Shown here piece after piece: positions 21,480 through 31,001 of a DNA stretch of 64,000 bases. The position numbers were made by a program, and so were the translations under genes. The stretch lies in assembly GCA_018806915.1 (NCBI GenBank), contig JAGKQI010000034.1, positions 1,426,001 through 1,490,000 of the forward strand, in the 5' to 3' direction. The notes beneath the pieces were generated by a model. The model made no database searches. It worked only from the letters and a program-made list of their open reading frames with translations, and was not told the DNA's origin. Source of the DNA: Phytophthora colocasiae. Lineage: Eukaryota; Oomycota; Peronosporomycetes; Peronosporales; Peronosporaceae. Each line of letters begins with the position of its first letter. Positions within the stretch are counted from its first letter, which is position 1.

Positions 21480-21650
21480 AATGGACCAATCTGACTGGTG
21501 GAAACTAATTTGGGGGCCTTCGATTGGCCGGAGGGTTTCGCCTGAGGGCTCGGCTGGGTGGGAGCACGCCAATCGCAGCGGCAGCCGCGTGGCTAAAAAA
21601 GTAAGAGGAAAGAAACGCTGACTACTTGTACCAGCAGCGTGATTGGCCAA
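21480..21650. promoter_or_regulatory. Cluster of four CCAAT boxes upstream of CCCH gene
   Basis: CCAAT at 21486 and 21569 and its complement ATTGG at 21523 and 21642, four in about 160 bp, both orientations. This is the binding pentamer of NF-Y. It lies 180-340 bp before the start codon at 21829. Confidence 0.5.
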
Positions 21651-21828
21651 AACGAGGTTTACAGTCGGGGCTACGAAAACTATTTACCATCTATATTTTA
21701 TTTGCAAAACTAGCCTACTGGCGGACAATCACATCGATTCCTTTCACAACTTATTATATCGCATTAGCTACGTATATCAATTCCTCAAGGTCCCGCCCGA
21801 TCTTGCCATAGTAAAGATCGACCTTAGT

Positions 21829-22974
21829 ATGGCGGAAGACAAGCCACAAACTGCAGCTCCAGCGCAGGAGAAGAAGCCACTGCACTTCGAGGACGAGGCG
21901 GGGCTCTTCAAGACTGTATGTCGCACGTTTATGCGCTCCAAGAAGTGCACGCGTGCTGGCTGCAAGTACGTGCACGACAAGCAATTGTGTCTGTACTATT
22001 GGCGAACAGGTCAATGTAAGTTTGGCACTGAATGCAACAAGAAACACGTCGTAACGCTGCCCGATCCGGATGCCAAGGAAGCGGAAGTTACTGTCACGGG
22101 TGAAGAGGAGACAGATAAGAAAAAAAAGCCGAAGACCAAGAAGCCCAAGGAGAAAAAGCTTAAGGAGAAAGAGGTCAAGTCGAATGACAAGGAGGAGACG
22201 ACGGTGAATGATTCAGACAAACAGGATAATGACAAGAAGAACAAAAAGAAAAAAAAGAACGAGCGACGTCAAACCACCAAGAAGAACACCGAGAACTTCA
22301 AACCCATGACCAAGCCTGTGGATCTGCGCATCACTTACGATCTGGGCTCCAAGGACGACAAGTTCTCCACCCCGTTGGCTTCTCGTGATGTGGTACTTGT
22401 GCCCAATCTCTTCAGTGATTTCAAGAAGGGCGAGCTCTACGCAAAGCTCATGCACGAGCTCGACAACTGCGGCATCCCCCGTGAGCAGCTTCTCAAGATG
22501 TGGCACGGCAACAACAAGATCGACGGAACGCACCTCATTGTGGACGACCATTCAAGTTGGAAGGCCAAATGTCCTACGTTCGACCTCGTCACGGACCGAC
22601 TGAAGAAGTTCTTCAGCTTGGACATCAAGGCCACTCGCTTCAACTGGTACAAGGACACTTCGCAGTGGAAGCCATTCCACTTTGACGCTGCGGCTGTCAA
22701 GCCCCACATTGCAGCCATTCAGAACTTCACGGTCGGCATCTCGTTCGGTGCTACCCGCGACGCCGCCTTTGAACACGCCGAGACTAAGACTGTGGTGAGT
22801 GTGCCGCAGCCGGATGGGTGCGTGTACGCCTTCTCGAAGGATACAAACGTGATCTGGCGTCACGGCATCTTGCAAGACGTCCCAGTGCGAGAAGAAGGCC
22901 GCATCTCGGTCATCGCGTGGGGTTGGGTGGATAACATGGCGGACGTTGTTGCTGCTAAGGAGACGGCATCATAG
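21829..22974 (+). CDS. CCCH zinc finger - AlkB-like 2OG/Fe(II) oxygenase fusion
   Basis: Single exon, 381 residues from ATG 21829; the frame is open further upstream but non-coding in character. Two CCCH fingers are seen: C31-x8-C40-x4-C45-x3-H49 and C54-x8-C63-x5-C69-x3-H73. A Lys/Glu-rich linker (about 85-155) has the look of a nuclear or nucleolar targeting stretch. The C-terminal domain (about 165-370) carries a plausible 2-oxoglutarate/iron site: H284-x-D286 in FHFD, a distal His345 in WRHG, and Arg358 in GRISVIAWG. CCCH fingers usually bind RNA and AlkB-type oxygenases remove methyl groups from nucleic acids. An RNA-directed demethylase or hydroxylase is the best guess. The substrate cannot be read from sequence. 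Confidence 0.72.
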   Translation: MAEDKPQTAAPAQEKKPLHFEDEAGLFKTVCRTFMRSKKCTRAGCKYVHDKQLCLYYWRTGQCKFGTECNKKHVVTLPDPDAKEAEVTVTGEEETDKKKKPKTKKPKEKKLKEKEVKSNDKEETTVNDSDKQDNDKKNKKKKKNERRQTTKKNTENFKPMTKPVDLRITYDLGSKDDKFSTPLASRDVVLVPNLFSDFKKGELYAKLMHELDNCGIPREQLLKMWHGNNKIDGTHLIVDDHSSWKAKCPTFDLVTDRLKKFFSLDIKATRFNWYKDTSQWKPFHFDAAAVKPHIAAIQNFTVGISFGATRDAAFEHAETKTVVSVPQPDGCVYAFSKDTNVIWRHGILQDVPVREEGRISVIAWGWVDNMADVVAAKETAS

Positions 22975-23057
22975 TCGAGTGCTATCAAAGAGCGTAGACC
23001 AGGCTGATAACAACGGTTTTACTTGCGGCTATAGCTTTGACGCTTTCAACTGTCGTT

Positions 23058-23690
23058 CTACAGACTAATAGCAACCTTAGGACGTGGCCCTGTAGCTGAA
23101 CTGTTGGTTCTCATGACAGTAGCACCATTGAGCTCCGCAATGATCTCGTTCCTCTGTTGCTGGAGCGTCGACTTTCGTGCTACTTTTTGCTTCTGTTGAG
23201 CAGTGAGTGAATCTCCCTCCGCGTCTTCCAACTTCGCAATGTCCTTGAGTTGCTTGTTAATCTTGGTCAGTTGCCGCTTCAATTGCTGTTTGCAGTCATC
23301 ACCCGCCGCTTTCGCATCTGTATCGTTTGCATCCTTCACTGGTGGTCCGCGTTCTCGGTGAGGAGTTACGCTGCGTTCCTGTAGTGACAACTTGTCCATC
23401 GGGAGCTCATCTTCTACGTCCTTAGTCGTTTGTGCACGCTTCGCCTCTTGCTCACGTCGCTACAGCAGTATCCAGATAAATCAATAGTAGTAGGCAAACC
23501 AAAACACTAGGAAGCGTACCCTTTGCGCGACGGTCTTGTATTTAGGCACCTCGTCCTGCGGGACGTAGCCCTGTCGGATGCGGATGGCCTTGCGCGTGGA
23601 GCCATCGGCTCGACGAGACGCCGGTACTTCCACTTGTCCGTCGGCAGTGCGTACGGCACCCAGCGGCAGTCGCTCCTCTTTAGCGCTCAT
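23058..23690 (-). CDS. PYM1: PYM homologue (partner of Y14-Mago)
   Basis: Exon 1 is 23690-23520 and exon 2 is 23459-23058. The donor GTACGC and acceptor CTGTAG join in phase; the product is about 190 residues. The N-terminus carries the diagnostic PYM segment (VPASRRADGSTRKAIRIRQGY, then VPQDEVPKYK). This segment binds Y14-Mago and disassembles exon-junction complexes as ribosomes pass. The C-terminal half is a basic coiled coil (QLKRQLTKINKQLKDIAKLED), like the ribosome-binding part of PYM. Length and domain order match animal and plant proteins of about 200 residues. Confidence 0.88.
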
Positions 23691-23786
23691 GGTATAAACT
23701 GGGTGAAAAGGACGAAACTGTAAAAACAACTTTGGCCAAAACCCGTCATGGTGTCTTGAGCATCCCATTGTCAATACTGACGCACA

Positions 23787-24710
23787 TTACAGCAGAGCGA
23801 AGTGGTTTTCATCAATGATCACGTGTACTTGGCTAGGTGGAGGGTCTCGACTGGCAGATGACTCAGTAGCTGCTCGCTCCTCATCACTGAAGTTAATACG
23901 TTTGCTCTTAGCACGGAATGTGAAGATTCCTCCAATGAGACCAACAGTGGCCAACACGACACACGCGTACAAAATAAGGTTGCTTACTACGAAGCTGCTG
24001 CTGGTGTAGTCCTCTGTGTTGTTCTTTCCGTCGGTGTCGTCTTTGTCTTGGTTAGAGCTTGCTGCTTGATCAATTTCAGTTGTTGAAATTGCCTTCTTAC
24101 TTGAACGACTCGAGTGAGAGGAAGCTGCTCGTGGGAGGTGGAGAGCTCTAGTTTCGTGCTTTCGATGTCGAACCGCTCTTTATTGGGCGAGGTCGTTCCT
24201 GCTGAATAACTGAACCCGTCCTCGAAGATGTCAAAGGACGGCGTTGAGCTCGTCTGACTGAGATGTTGATGGTAAAGAACGACTCAAGCTTGTGGTCGGA
24301 ACGAATGCGCGTTCAGACTCCGACTGTGAAGATGACGAAGACACTGGGGCTTCTTCAGTGATTCCGGTCTCATCGCTTGAAGACATCCCATAAATGCTGC
24401 TGACGTGTATTGACGAAGCTGTGGATCCTGCAAATGCAGTTGAACCATCCGTGGCCGAAGAAAAAACAGTCGAGGTGAACGTGGTGTATCTGGCGACTGT
24501 GTCAATGAGATCGATGTCGTATATTGAAGAACTGCTGCGTAGATTTACTGCTGGGTCGAGTGGTGGGTCCCCTGCGTTGATAATGTCATGACGGGAGATC
24601 ATTCCTGAAGATGACGAACTGCTGCGTTCTCGTAGATTTCGTTGACGTGCTTGAGTGGTGACTAGTAACAATACCAACTCAACGACTATGAGCAGCACGT
24701 GCTTGTCCAT
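23787..24710 (-). CDS. Ser/Thr-rich single-pass surface protein (exons unresolved)
   Basis: The first ORF (24710-24231) starts with a strong signal peptide (MDKHVLLIVVELVLLLVTTQA) and continues as a Ser/Thr-rich stalk. In the same frame, after two stops near 24231 and 24185, an open segment ends in a transmembrane helix (ACVVLATVGLIGGIFTF), a basic stop-transfer (RAKSKR) and a 30-residue cytoplasmic tail ending at 23787. The segment between reads well in another frame (FDIFEDGFSYSAG). I could not find a convincing intron, so either the gene model is complex or the copy carries frameshifts. It is paralogous to the neighbour at 25014-25837 (same helix and YRAK/FRAK junction). Function unknown; probably a glycosylated surface protein. 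Confidence 0.5.
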
Positions 24711-25013
24711 TTCGCCGACAAATGTGAAGTGAGGAATAAAGTACTAACCAGGAGCCAACGCTTAGCGCTCTTCGTCTCAACCTCGTGCCTAAGCCACAAG
24801 AGGGTGGAGCCACGTCATACACAACGAGGCCAAAGGTTCAGTTATGTCACTTCAACACCCAAGATCGATGCAAGTCGAGACTATGGTCCTGTCCTGTGGT
24901 CAGCGTTCAGTTTCGGCTGCTACGGCGGAATTTGCACCCTGTGGCCCCAGCATACCAACAAAAATCGAGTTGAAGGTTTTCCTGGTCCTTTTTACTTGAA
25001 CGATAAGTTATTG

Positions 25014-25837
25014 CTACAAGGTGACAATGCTGTGGGTATCAGACGTAGAGTCAGGGCTCGAGTCGTTGGCGGGAGTGGCTGTACGTGTGGACTGGCGCCG
25101 AAAAGCTCTCATTTCGTCGTGGTGGCTCCGCTTTTGCTTGGCTCGATACCCGACGATGATACCAATAACACCGATGGTCGCCAGTACTATCGCTGCATAG
25201 AAGAATGAGCTTGATGTCACGGGTGAAGTGGCCGACAGGTTGCTGTTGTCAGTGCTGCCGCTAGAAGGTTGAATTGTCGGCTGAATAGGATCGAGGGATA
25301 TGCCCCAATTGCCCGTGGTGGACGTATCGCTTGATGAATCATTTGAAGTATCATTATCTTGAGGAATGCCAGTAGGAGCCGTTACAGTCCCTACAGGATA
25401 TATCGAACCTTCATTAGCTGGGGCTGTAGATGCTGGTGGGACTGGAGACGACGTGGATGATGAAGAAGATGAAGATGGTTCTCTTGGAGTACTCGTCGAA
25501 CCCGATCCACTTGGCTTCGTATCACTTGATGCTGATCCGGAACCAGACCAAAACTGAATGATGCGCGTCCGTGTTGCTGTTGATTGATTCCACTCGCACC
25601 GGTAGTGTCTCTCCATATCTTCCGAGAATCGATGAGATCCTCTGGCTCACAATTAGAGCACCAATTAGCCACACGAACAACACGTCGAGCAGCAGACGAG
25701 CAAGCTCCATTGTCGTCGCTGCCACACCACAGTTCCGCACACATTCCTGCACACAATGGAGCACGAGCGCAACTCATAACCGCGTAGTCCTCATCGACCG
25801 TGACGGGAAACGGTGCCGCTCGTTCTTTGAATTCCAC
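25014..25837 (-). CDS. Paralogous Ser/Thr-rich single-pass surface protein
   Basis: The longest frame (25616-25014, 200 codons) is Ser/Thr/Pro-rich. It ends in a transmembrane helix (FYAAIVLATIGVIGIIVGY), the basic RAKQKR and a Ser/Thr tail. A second frame (about 25837-25600) supplies a Cys-rich N-terminal segment (MSCARAPLCAGMCAELWC, then NWCSNCEPEDLID). It would have to be joined by a short intron or a frameshift near 25600. A donor GTGCGAG sits at the right place, but the intron would be under 50 bp. Upstream of 25837 the frame continues towards a CAG acceptor, so the signal peptide exon is probably beyond 25,860. Same family as 23787-24710, in tandem on the same strand. Confidence 0.5.
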
Positions 25838-26164
25838 ACTCTCTGACTGAATACTTGCACGTATGCTTTTCTATTTGGTTGCGACCGGAGTGATGAACTG
25901 TGACCGCTGTACATTTCCTATCAACTTGACTCGGACTGACGACGGCTCAAATTGCCAGCATATTCCTTCATCATCATCACCTTGACATAACGCAATGCGT
26001 TGCTTTGCCCACAAGCTCCTGTACTGTACCCATTCAAGCTAGAGAGACAGAGCTAAATAGTGGGACAAGACTGATAATAATGTGACCATAGTCATTTTTC
26101 GGTGACAATACGTGTGCCAACTGTAAACTAACTTGGTATTAAAATTGTATCAGAGACCGTCAAG
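25838..26164. other. Divergent intergenic region
   Basis: Probably contains the 5' exons and promoter of the membrane protein on the minus strand and the promoter of the gene starting at 26165. No ORF can be defended. Confidence 0.4.
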
Positions 26165-27303
26165 ATGAGCGAGGACGAGTTCGTTGTGCTGCTGGAGCAC
26201 GCGGGGATACTGGAGACGTCGGACGAGAACGACATGGAGTTCATGGAGGAAACGGTATTGCGCGAGTGGCTGGAGCGCGATGGTGTGCAGCTCTTCACCA
26301 CGCAGATGACGACCACAAAGAATGACACAGATTTGGTAGTGGACGGTAATGCGTCAACAGCCCTGACTGCTACTGCCACAGCTACGACACTAGTAGGAGA
26401 GGCACGAACAAGAATGGCTGGACATATTTTAGCCAGATTATTGGAGCGAGGCTGGATTGCACCCATTGAATTCGACTATGAAGAGGACGAGACAGAGGTG
26501 CGAAGAGATGGAAAAGCTGGTGAATCTCAAGTCGTTGGTTAATTAATTTTGTCTATTTCCTGTTGCAAATAGGAGTGGAAGACGAAATTGTACACTCCAC
26601 GACTGCGAACTACTGAGGCGTACAGGATCTACATTGAAAAGGACCCGACGGTACGATCTAAAATGCTTTTTTTACTCTTTGTGCCGTTGGGGCATGGAGA
26701 ATATACTACGCGACGATACCCACTCTAGGGATGTGATCGTTGGTTGGCTGGTGCTGTCCTTGATGTAGGCGACGCAGTTGACCGCGCGGGGATTCCATCT
26801 CCGTGCCCACGAGCTCCGTAAGGTTGGCTTGTCGGTAGGGCCCTACGCACACCCCTTCTCGACAAGCCATGGGCGTGTTTTAGCTGCTGGTTTCTGATGC
26901 TTGTGGTGTATGTATCAATGTAGACAGAGCAAGATGGGGCTGAGATTCCTCCACCCATTCCCGTATCGGTACGGCTTTAGTTGAAGATCAAGAATTGGTT
27001 GGTTGACGTTTAATAACATCCTTGTCTTTGCTGCAGGTCGCGGACAATGACATGAAGTCGCGGTTACGTGAGAAGATGTGGCAAGACTGCTTCCCGACGT
27101 GCTCCGAGAGCGCCAAGCAGACATTTTTATCGTTCACCCGACCCGAGATCATCCTGTACGCCACTCTTGGACTCAACCTTATCAGCAATGGGATCAGCAG
27201 TGTACCGGCATTCTCACGCGAACTAAAGAGTATGGGTGTGACCAATGCAGATGACCGCTCTATCATCGTCGGATTTTTAGCCAAGGCTTTCCCAACTGAG
27301 TAA
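26165..27303 (+). CDS. Unknown three-exon gene
   Basis: Exons 26165-26497, 26573-26650 and 27037-27303 join in phase at GTGCGA/AATAG and GTACGA/CTGCAG, giving 225 residues. Residues 1-110 are acidic (MSEDEFVVLLEHAGI) with a Thr/Ala-rich loop. The rest is helical and basic at first (EWKTKLYTPRLRTTEAYRIYI), then ends in a segment containing SFTRPEIILYATLGLNLISNG. I do not recognise the family. The second intron is 386 bp, unusually long for this window, and contains no ORF worth reporting. Protein-like character is clear in all three exons, so I take it as a real gene. Confidence 0.6.
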
Positions 27304-27390
27304 GGTGGGCGGTTCAACTATTTTGTAACAATGTCATTGTGTATTTTTTGTCATGAAATGGTCCACAGCCACATTGCTACAAGAGCTCAC

Positions 27391-28028
27391 TTACGAGTAG
27401 TAGATGCCAAGCGCAAAACCGCTAGAAAAGCCTGCGGACGACGGCAAATTGGTCTTCATGACCTTGAGCAGCTTCCGGTACCAAAGTTTGACGTCCTCGC
27501 TGTCGATCTTGCCGTCTCCGTTCGGGTCGACCTTGGCGATCATATCTTTCTGCACCTTTCCCCACTTGATATCGATGTAACCGTTGTAAGCAGCCGCCTG
27601 TGCCATGATGAAGACAAGGCCTACAGCCACTGCTGCAACTTTGCCCACTGTCTTTAGCGCGTAGCCCGAGCAGAAACCCAAGCCGCCAGCTAGAGTGAGC
27701 TCACCGCAGTTACCCAGTACGGCATCGATGAGATGCTCCACCGGGTCGTTCTTCTTGGGGTCGCCACTCCCCGATGGCCCCTCCTAAATATTACAAGGCA
27801 GAGGTTAACTCACATGACGAACTTGCTCGCAGATATTCAGACCCAACACACCGAAGCTGCGAGTAGCATCGCATCTTGGCAAAACGCCGAATCCTTAAGC
27901 AGCAGCGACACTGACGCACTCAACACGGCGCCCGCTACGACGATATGCGGCGTACGGGGAACAGTACGCGCTGGCAATCGCAACGCCAAGGCCTGGCTGC
28001 GGTTCTGCAGCTTCTTGGCCGAGGACAT
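27391..28028 (-). CDS. FUN14-family mitochondrial protein with an EF-hand
   Basis: Exon 1 is 28028-27852 and exon 2 is 27783-27391 (donor GTGTGT, acceptor TTTAG), 189 residues. Exon 1 encodes a basic, Arg/Ser-rich leader typical of mitochondrial import (MSSAKKLQNRSQALALRLPA), then a hydrophobic stretch. Exon 2 carries the FUN14 core with Gly-rich helices (LTLAGGLGFCSGYALKTVGK; SSAGFSSGFALGIYY). Between them is a 12-residue EF-hand loop, DPNGDGKIDSED, with Asp at positions 1, 5, 9 and 12. Animal FUNDC1, an outer-membrane mitophagy receptor, has no EF-hand. Calcium binding would let this protein respond to Ca2+ at mitochondria, but that is inference. Confidence 0.78.
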
Positions 28029-28488
28029 GGCACGCGCTCCGAGCTTGATGGACTGCGGATGACGGATGAGGACTAGGAATAATGCAATGCAATTAGACAG
28101 GGACACGGTAGTGAGAGTGAAGTATGGGACATACAGAGCTGAGGGCGCATGTGGATCGACATGGTGGAGACGAGGAACTGAAGTTAATGTGGGGTGGATG
28201 TGCGCAGTTCTTTTATTGCTATAAAGAGAGTTTAGTATCAAGTAAAACAGAGTAAATGATACTGTTCAGTATGATAACACTTAGATGGAATTCACTCTGA
28301 GATATAGATATAGACAGTTTTAGCATCCGTGTCTATGTGTTTTTTTTGCCCATCAAAATGGTGTGACGCACACCATACAACTTCAACTTTAGCTTGAAGC
28401 GCCCAATGAGCTACGAATAGCTTCACACATAACTTCTTCTTCTTCTTGCTGCAGGTGGTTGTACACTGCTGGGAGTTGCTGCCTCATC
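28029..28488. other. Intergenic, divergent promoters and a likely 5' UTR intron
   Basis: Lies between two divergent genes. A pyrimidine-rich CTTCTTCTTCTTGCTGCAG acceptor ends about 35 bp before the start codon at 28489, implying a spliced leader exon or 5' UTR intron for the SLC1 gene. Confidence 0.45.
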
Positions 28489-30159
28489 ATGTCCAATCGA
28501 CCTCGTGTTGTCTTGTACGATGTAGAGAATGGGAATCATGCGGTTTCCGGCTACGTAGACCCGATCTCACCCACGGAGAGTGAAGGAGAGGAGGTGTACA
28601 ACCCCATTACGGGCATGTTTGAGCGTGCTGGTATGTCGCGATTCTCCAATTACAAGCCAGGGTTCAACAACCCCATGCAACATTATGCATTCCACACAAC
28701 ACCACCTCAACCGGAAGTGGTCTACCCGGACCGCACTCGTCGATGTGCTTTCCTACGGGAACCCACAACGCAGATCATGGTGGCCGCGTTAGCAGGTCTG
28801 GGTGTTGGTATGGGTCTATCCAGGCTGAACGTATCGGACGATTTCAGCAACATCGTGAATCTGCCGGGGAAAATCTTTCTGCAGGTGCTCAAATGCTTCG
28901 TGGTCCCGATGGTGTTCACGAGTTTATCCACGACTGTGGCTGATATCGTTCTGCTCGGAAAAGTATCAATTGTCGGCACTCGCACGGCCTTGATATTCAC
29001 AGCCTTATCGTCAGTAGGCTCTGGAATGGCCCTCGTGATCTCCATGATACTGCGCAACCTTGTGCCACAAACGAAGGGTGTCGTTGTCGAGACTTCCTCT
29101 GCGTTTTTCGACATCATGTGCGAAGATGGCAAGTTTTTGACGTACAATTCTACAGGTGAAATCTCTTGCTCTGCAACGTTAATGGATGGTACGACACGCT
29201 TCGAGTTCTACGATCCGACACGAGTGCTTCTGACGGATGGTACAGTGAGTGCCGCCGCCACAGTGTCTAAGCAAATCACAGACATCCTGAACCAGCTCGT
29301 TCCATCCAACATTTTCTTTAGCGTTGAGCAAGGTCTGATACTGAGTGTGACAACGTTCGCCATTGCTTTTGGAGCTGCGGCAGTCAAAACGAGTTCTCGG
29401 GAGAGTAGTCCTCTTCTTGACGTGCTGAAGCAGATGAACAAGGTCTTCTTCCACATCATCAGCAAGGCCATAGACTACAGTCCAATCGCAGTGGCGTCGC
29501 TAGTGGCCGGTTCTCTATCAGGACAGGATATGCTCGGTGAAGCAGCAAGACACGTGGGTGTACTTATCCTGTGCACAATTCTCTCAATTGTCATCTTCGA
29601 GCTCGTGTTCTTCCCGATTTTGCTCTGGTTCACCTTGAGGAAGAACCCCTTTCCGTACATGCGCGCCATGCTTCCAGCGGCAATGTTTGCATTGGGTTCT
29701 TCCTCGTCACTTGTCACATTGCCGGTGACATTACGATGTGTTGAATCTACTCGGGAAGTTCCACGCAGTATCCTTCAGTTTGTGGTCACAATTGGCTGCA
29801 TTCTGCACAAGAACGGCTCGGCCATCTACTTCCCATGCGCGTTGGTTTTCTTGGTCTCGACGACGCACGGTGTAGTGCCGTTAGGGTGGCTGCAGCTGAT
29901 TCTCATATTTGTGCTGTCCGTGTTGGGCTCTATGGGCACAGCCCCGATCCCAAACTCCAGTGTTGTCATGATTTACTCCATCTGGACGACGATTTATCCC
30001 ACGCAGGAAGTACCCGCAAGCTACAGCTATCTGGTGGCTATCAGTTGGTTTCTCGGACGATTCGTGACAGTTTGCAACATTATAGGTGATGGATATGTAG
30101 CTCGCATCATTGCTGAGCAGATTGAAGAAGAAGACGTCGACGACGTCGAGATGCAGTGA
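28489..30159 (+). CDS. Dicarboxylate/amino acid:cation symporter (SLC1/EAAT family)
   Basis: Single exon, 556 residues. After a 95-residue cytoplasmic N-terminus come the SLC1 transmembrane helices, with the family landmarks GKIFLQVLKCFVVPMVFTSL (TM2) and AALALGSSSS-type hairpin 1 (FALGSSSSLVTLPVT). TM7 reads HKNGSAIYFP instead of the usual NMDGT, and hairpin 2 reads GTAPIPNSS. The extracellular loop between TM3 and TM4 is long and Cys-containing, as in eukaryotic EAATs. SLC1 proteins couple uptake of acidic or neutral amino acids to Na+ at the plasma membrane. The altered TM7 motif suggests a changed cation or substrate preference. Confidence 0.87.
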   Translation: MSNRPRVVLYDVENGNHAVSGYVDPISPTESEGEEVYNPITGMFERAGMSRFSNYKPGFNNPMQHYAFHTTPPQPEVVYPDRTRRCAFLREPTTQIMVAALAGLGVGMGLSRLNVSDDFSNIVNLPGKIFLQVLKCFVVPMVFTSLSTTVADIVLLGKVSIVGTRTALIFTALSSVGSGMALVISMILRNLVPQTKGVVVETSSAFFDIMCEDGKFLTYNSTGEISCSATLMDGTTRFEFYDPTRVLLTDGTVSAAATVSKQITDILNQLVPSNIFFSVEQGLILSVTTFAIAFGAAAVKTSSRESSPLLDVLKQMNKVFFHIISKAIDYSPIAVASLVAGSLSGQDMLGEAARHVGVLILCTILSIVIFELVFFPILLWFTLRKNPFPYMRAMLPAAMFALGSSSSLVTLPVTLRCVESTREVPRSILQFVVTIGCILHKNGSAIYFPCALVFLVSTTHGVVPLGWLQLILIFVLSVLGSMGTAPIPNSSVVMIYSIWTTIYPTQEVPASYSYLVAISWFLGRFVTVCNIIGDGYVARIIAEQIEEEDVDDVEMQ

Positions 30160-31001
30160 GATCACGGAGAGGATAGTTTGAATAAGTCAAACACTTTCTT
30201 GAACGACTTCATCGCTCCACATTATTCTCCTCACTTTTTCACAGCAAATGGCTCATCGAAATCTTGCACGCTTGCCCCCGCACGAGCATCTCCATTCCAA
30301 CACCGCCATTCCAACGCTTCATCTTTGCAGATCACGGTCCCAGCGAGACCTACTGCCTACAGCTCCATTTGCGCTTTGCCCATCGACCTGCGAGCTGCAA
30401 CCTCTCGACGTCACAGTGCCGCGCACACTGCACCAGGTCATAAGGACGCGTCGGTCTTTGATTGGCCCCGCTTGATCCATCTCTCTTGTGTTTTGACTAA
30501 ACGACTGGACAAGCATTGAGCGCGATGTATCCTAGTGAATCCAAGTGCCCAGCCATGAATCTTCCCGTATGATGGCTACATTTACATTCTACGTTCAGCA
30601 AGTGTCCCGCATGTGTACATGCACCAACGTAGCATTGCCAAGAACTCCTGTAAGACTTGCCGCAGTATAAAAGCCGCCTTAATTGCAAGCAAGCGCGCAA
30701 TTCTGCGTGGATCGCGTGCATCTGGTTGCACTGCAACCCACTGACCGTCACGTCGCCTGTAGCCATGTGGTCGGATACCAATTAATTGGTCCAAAATAAA
30801 AACGACTAAAAACAGCTGGGGACATACTCAAACCAAGAGGTTTTGACTCGACTCTTTATTCGTCAAAATGAGATAAAAATTGATGATTGGCTGAATCTTT
30901 CACACATATAAGAGTCAACCATTGCTTGATGGGAGGGAGCCATAAGCTCAAGTGCGAAAGTCCACGCGTCGCGCGTAGTTCAGTAGACCCTCCCGTTCGT
31001 T
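30160..31001. other. Intergenic region before ceramide synthase gene
   Basis: About 840 bp. ATTGG (inverted CCAAT) occurs near 30460 and 30889. Short ORFs on both strands look like chance. No repeat structure noticed. Confidence 0.4.

Noticed and set aside
22011..22551. Minus-strand hydrophobic ORFs
   Set aside because: Antisense of the Lys/Glu-rich linker in the CCCH-oxygenase gene.
26725..26958. ORF inside the 386-bp intron
   Set aside because: Short, low protein-like character, crosses no recognised motif.
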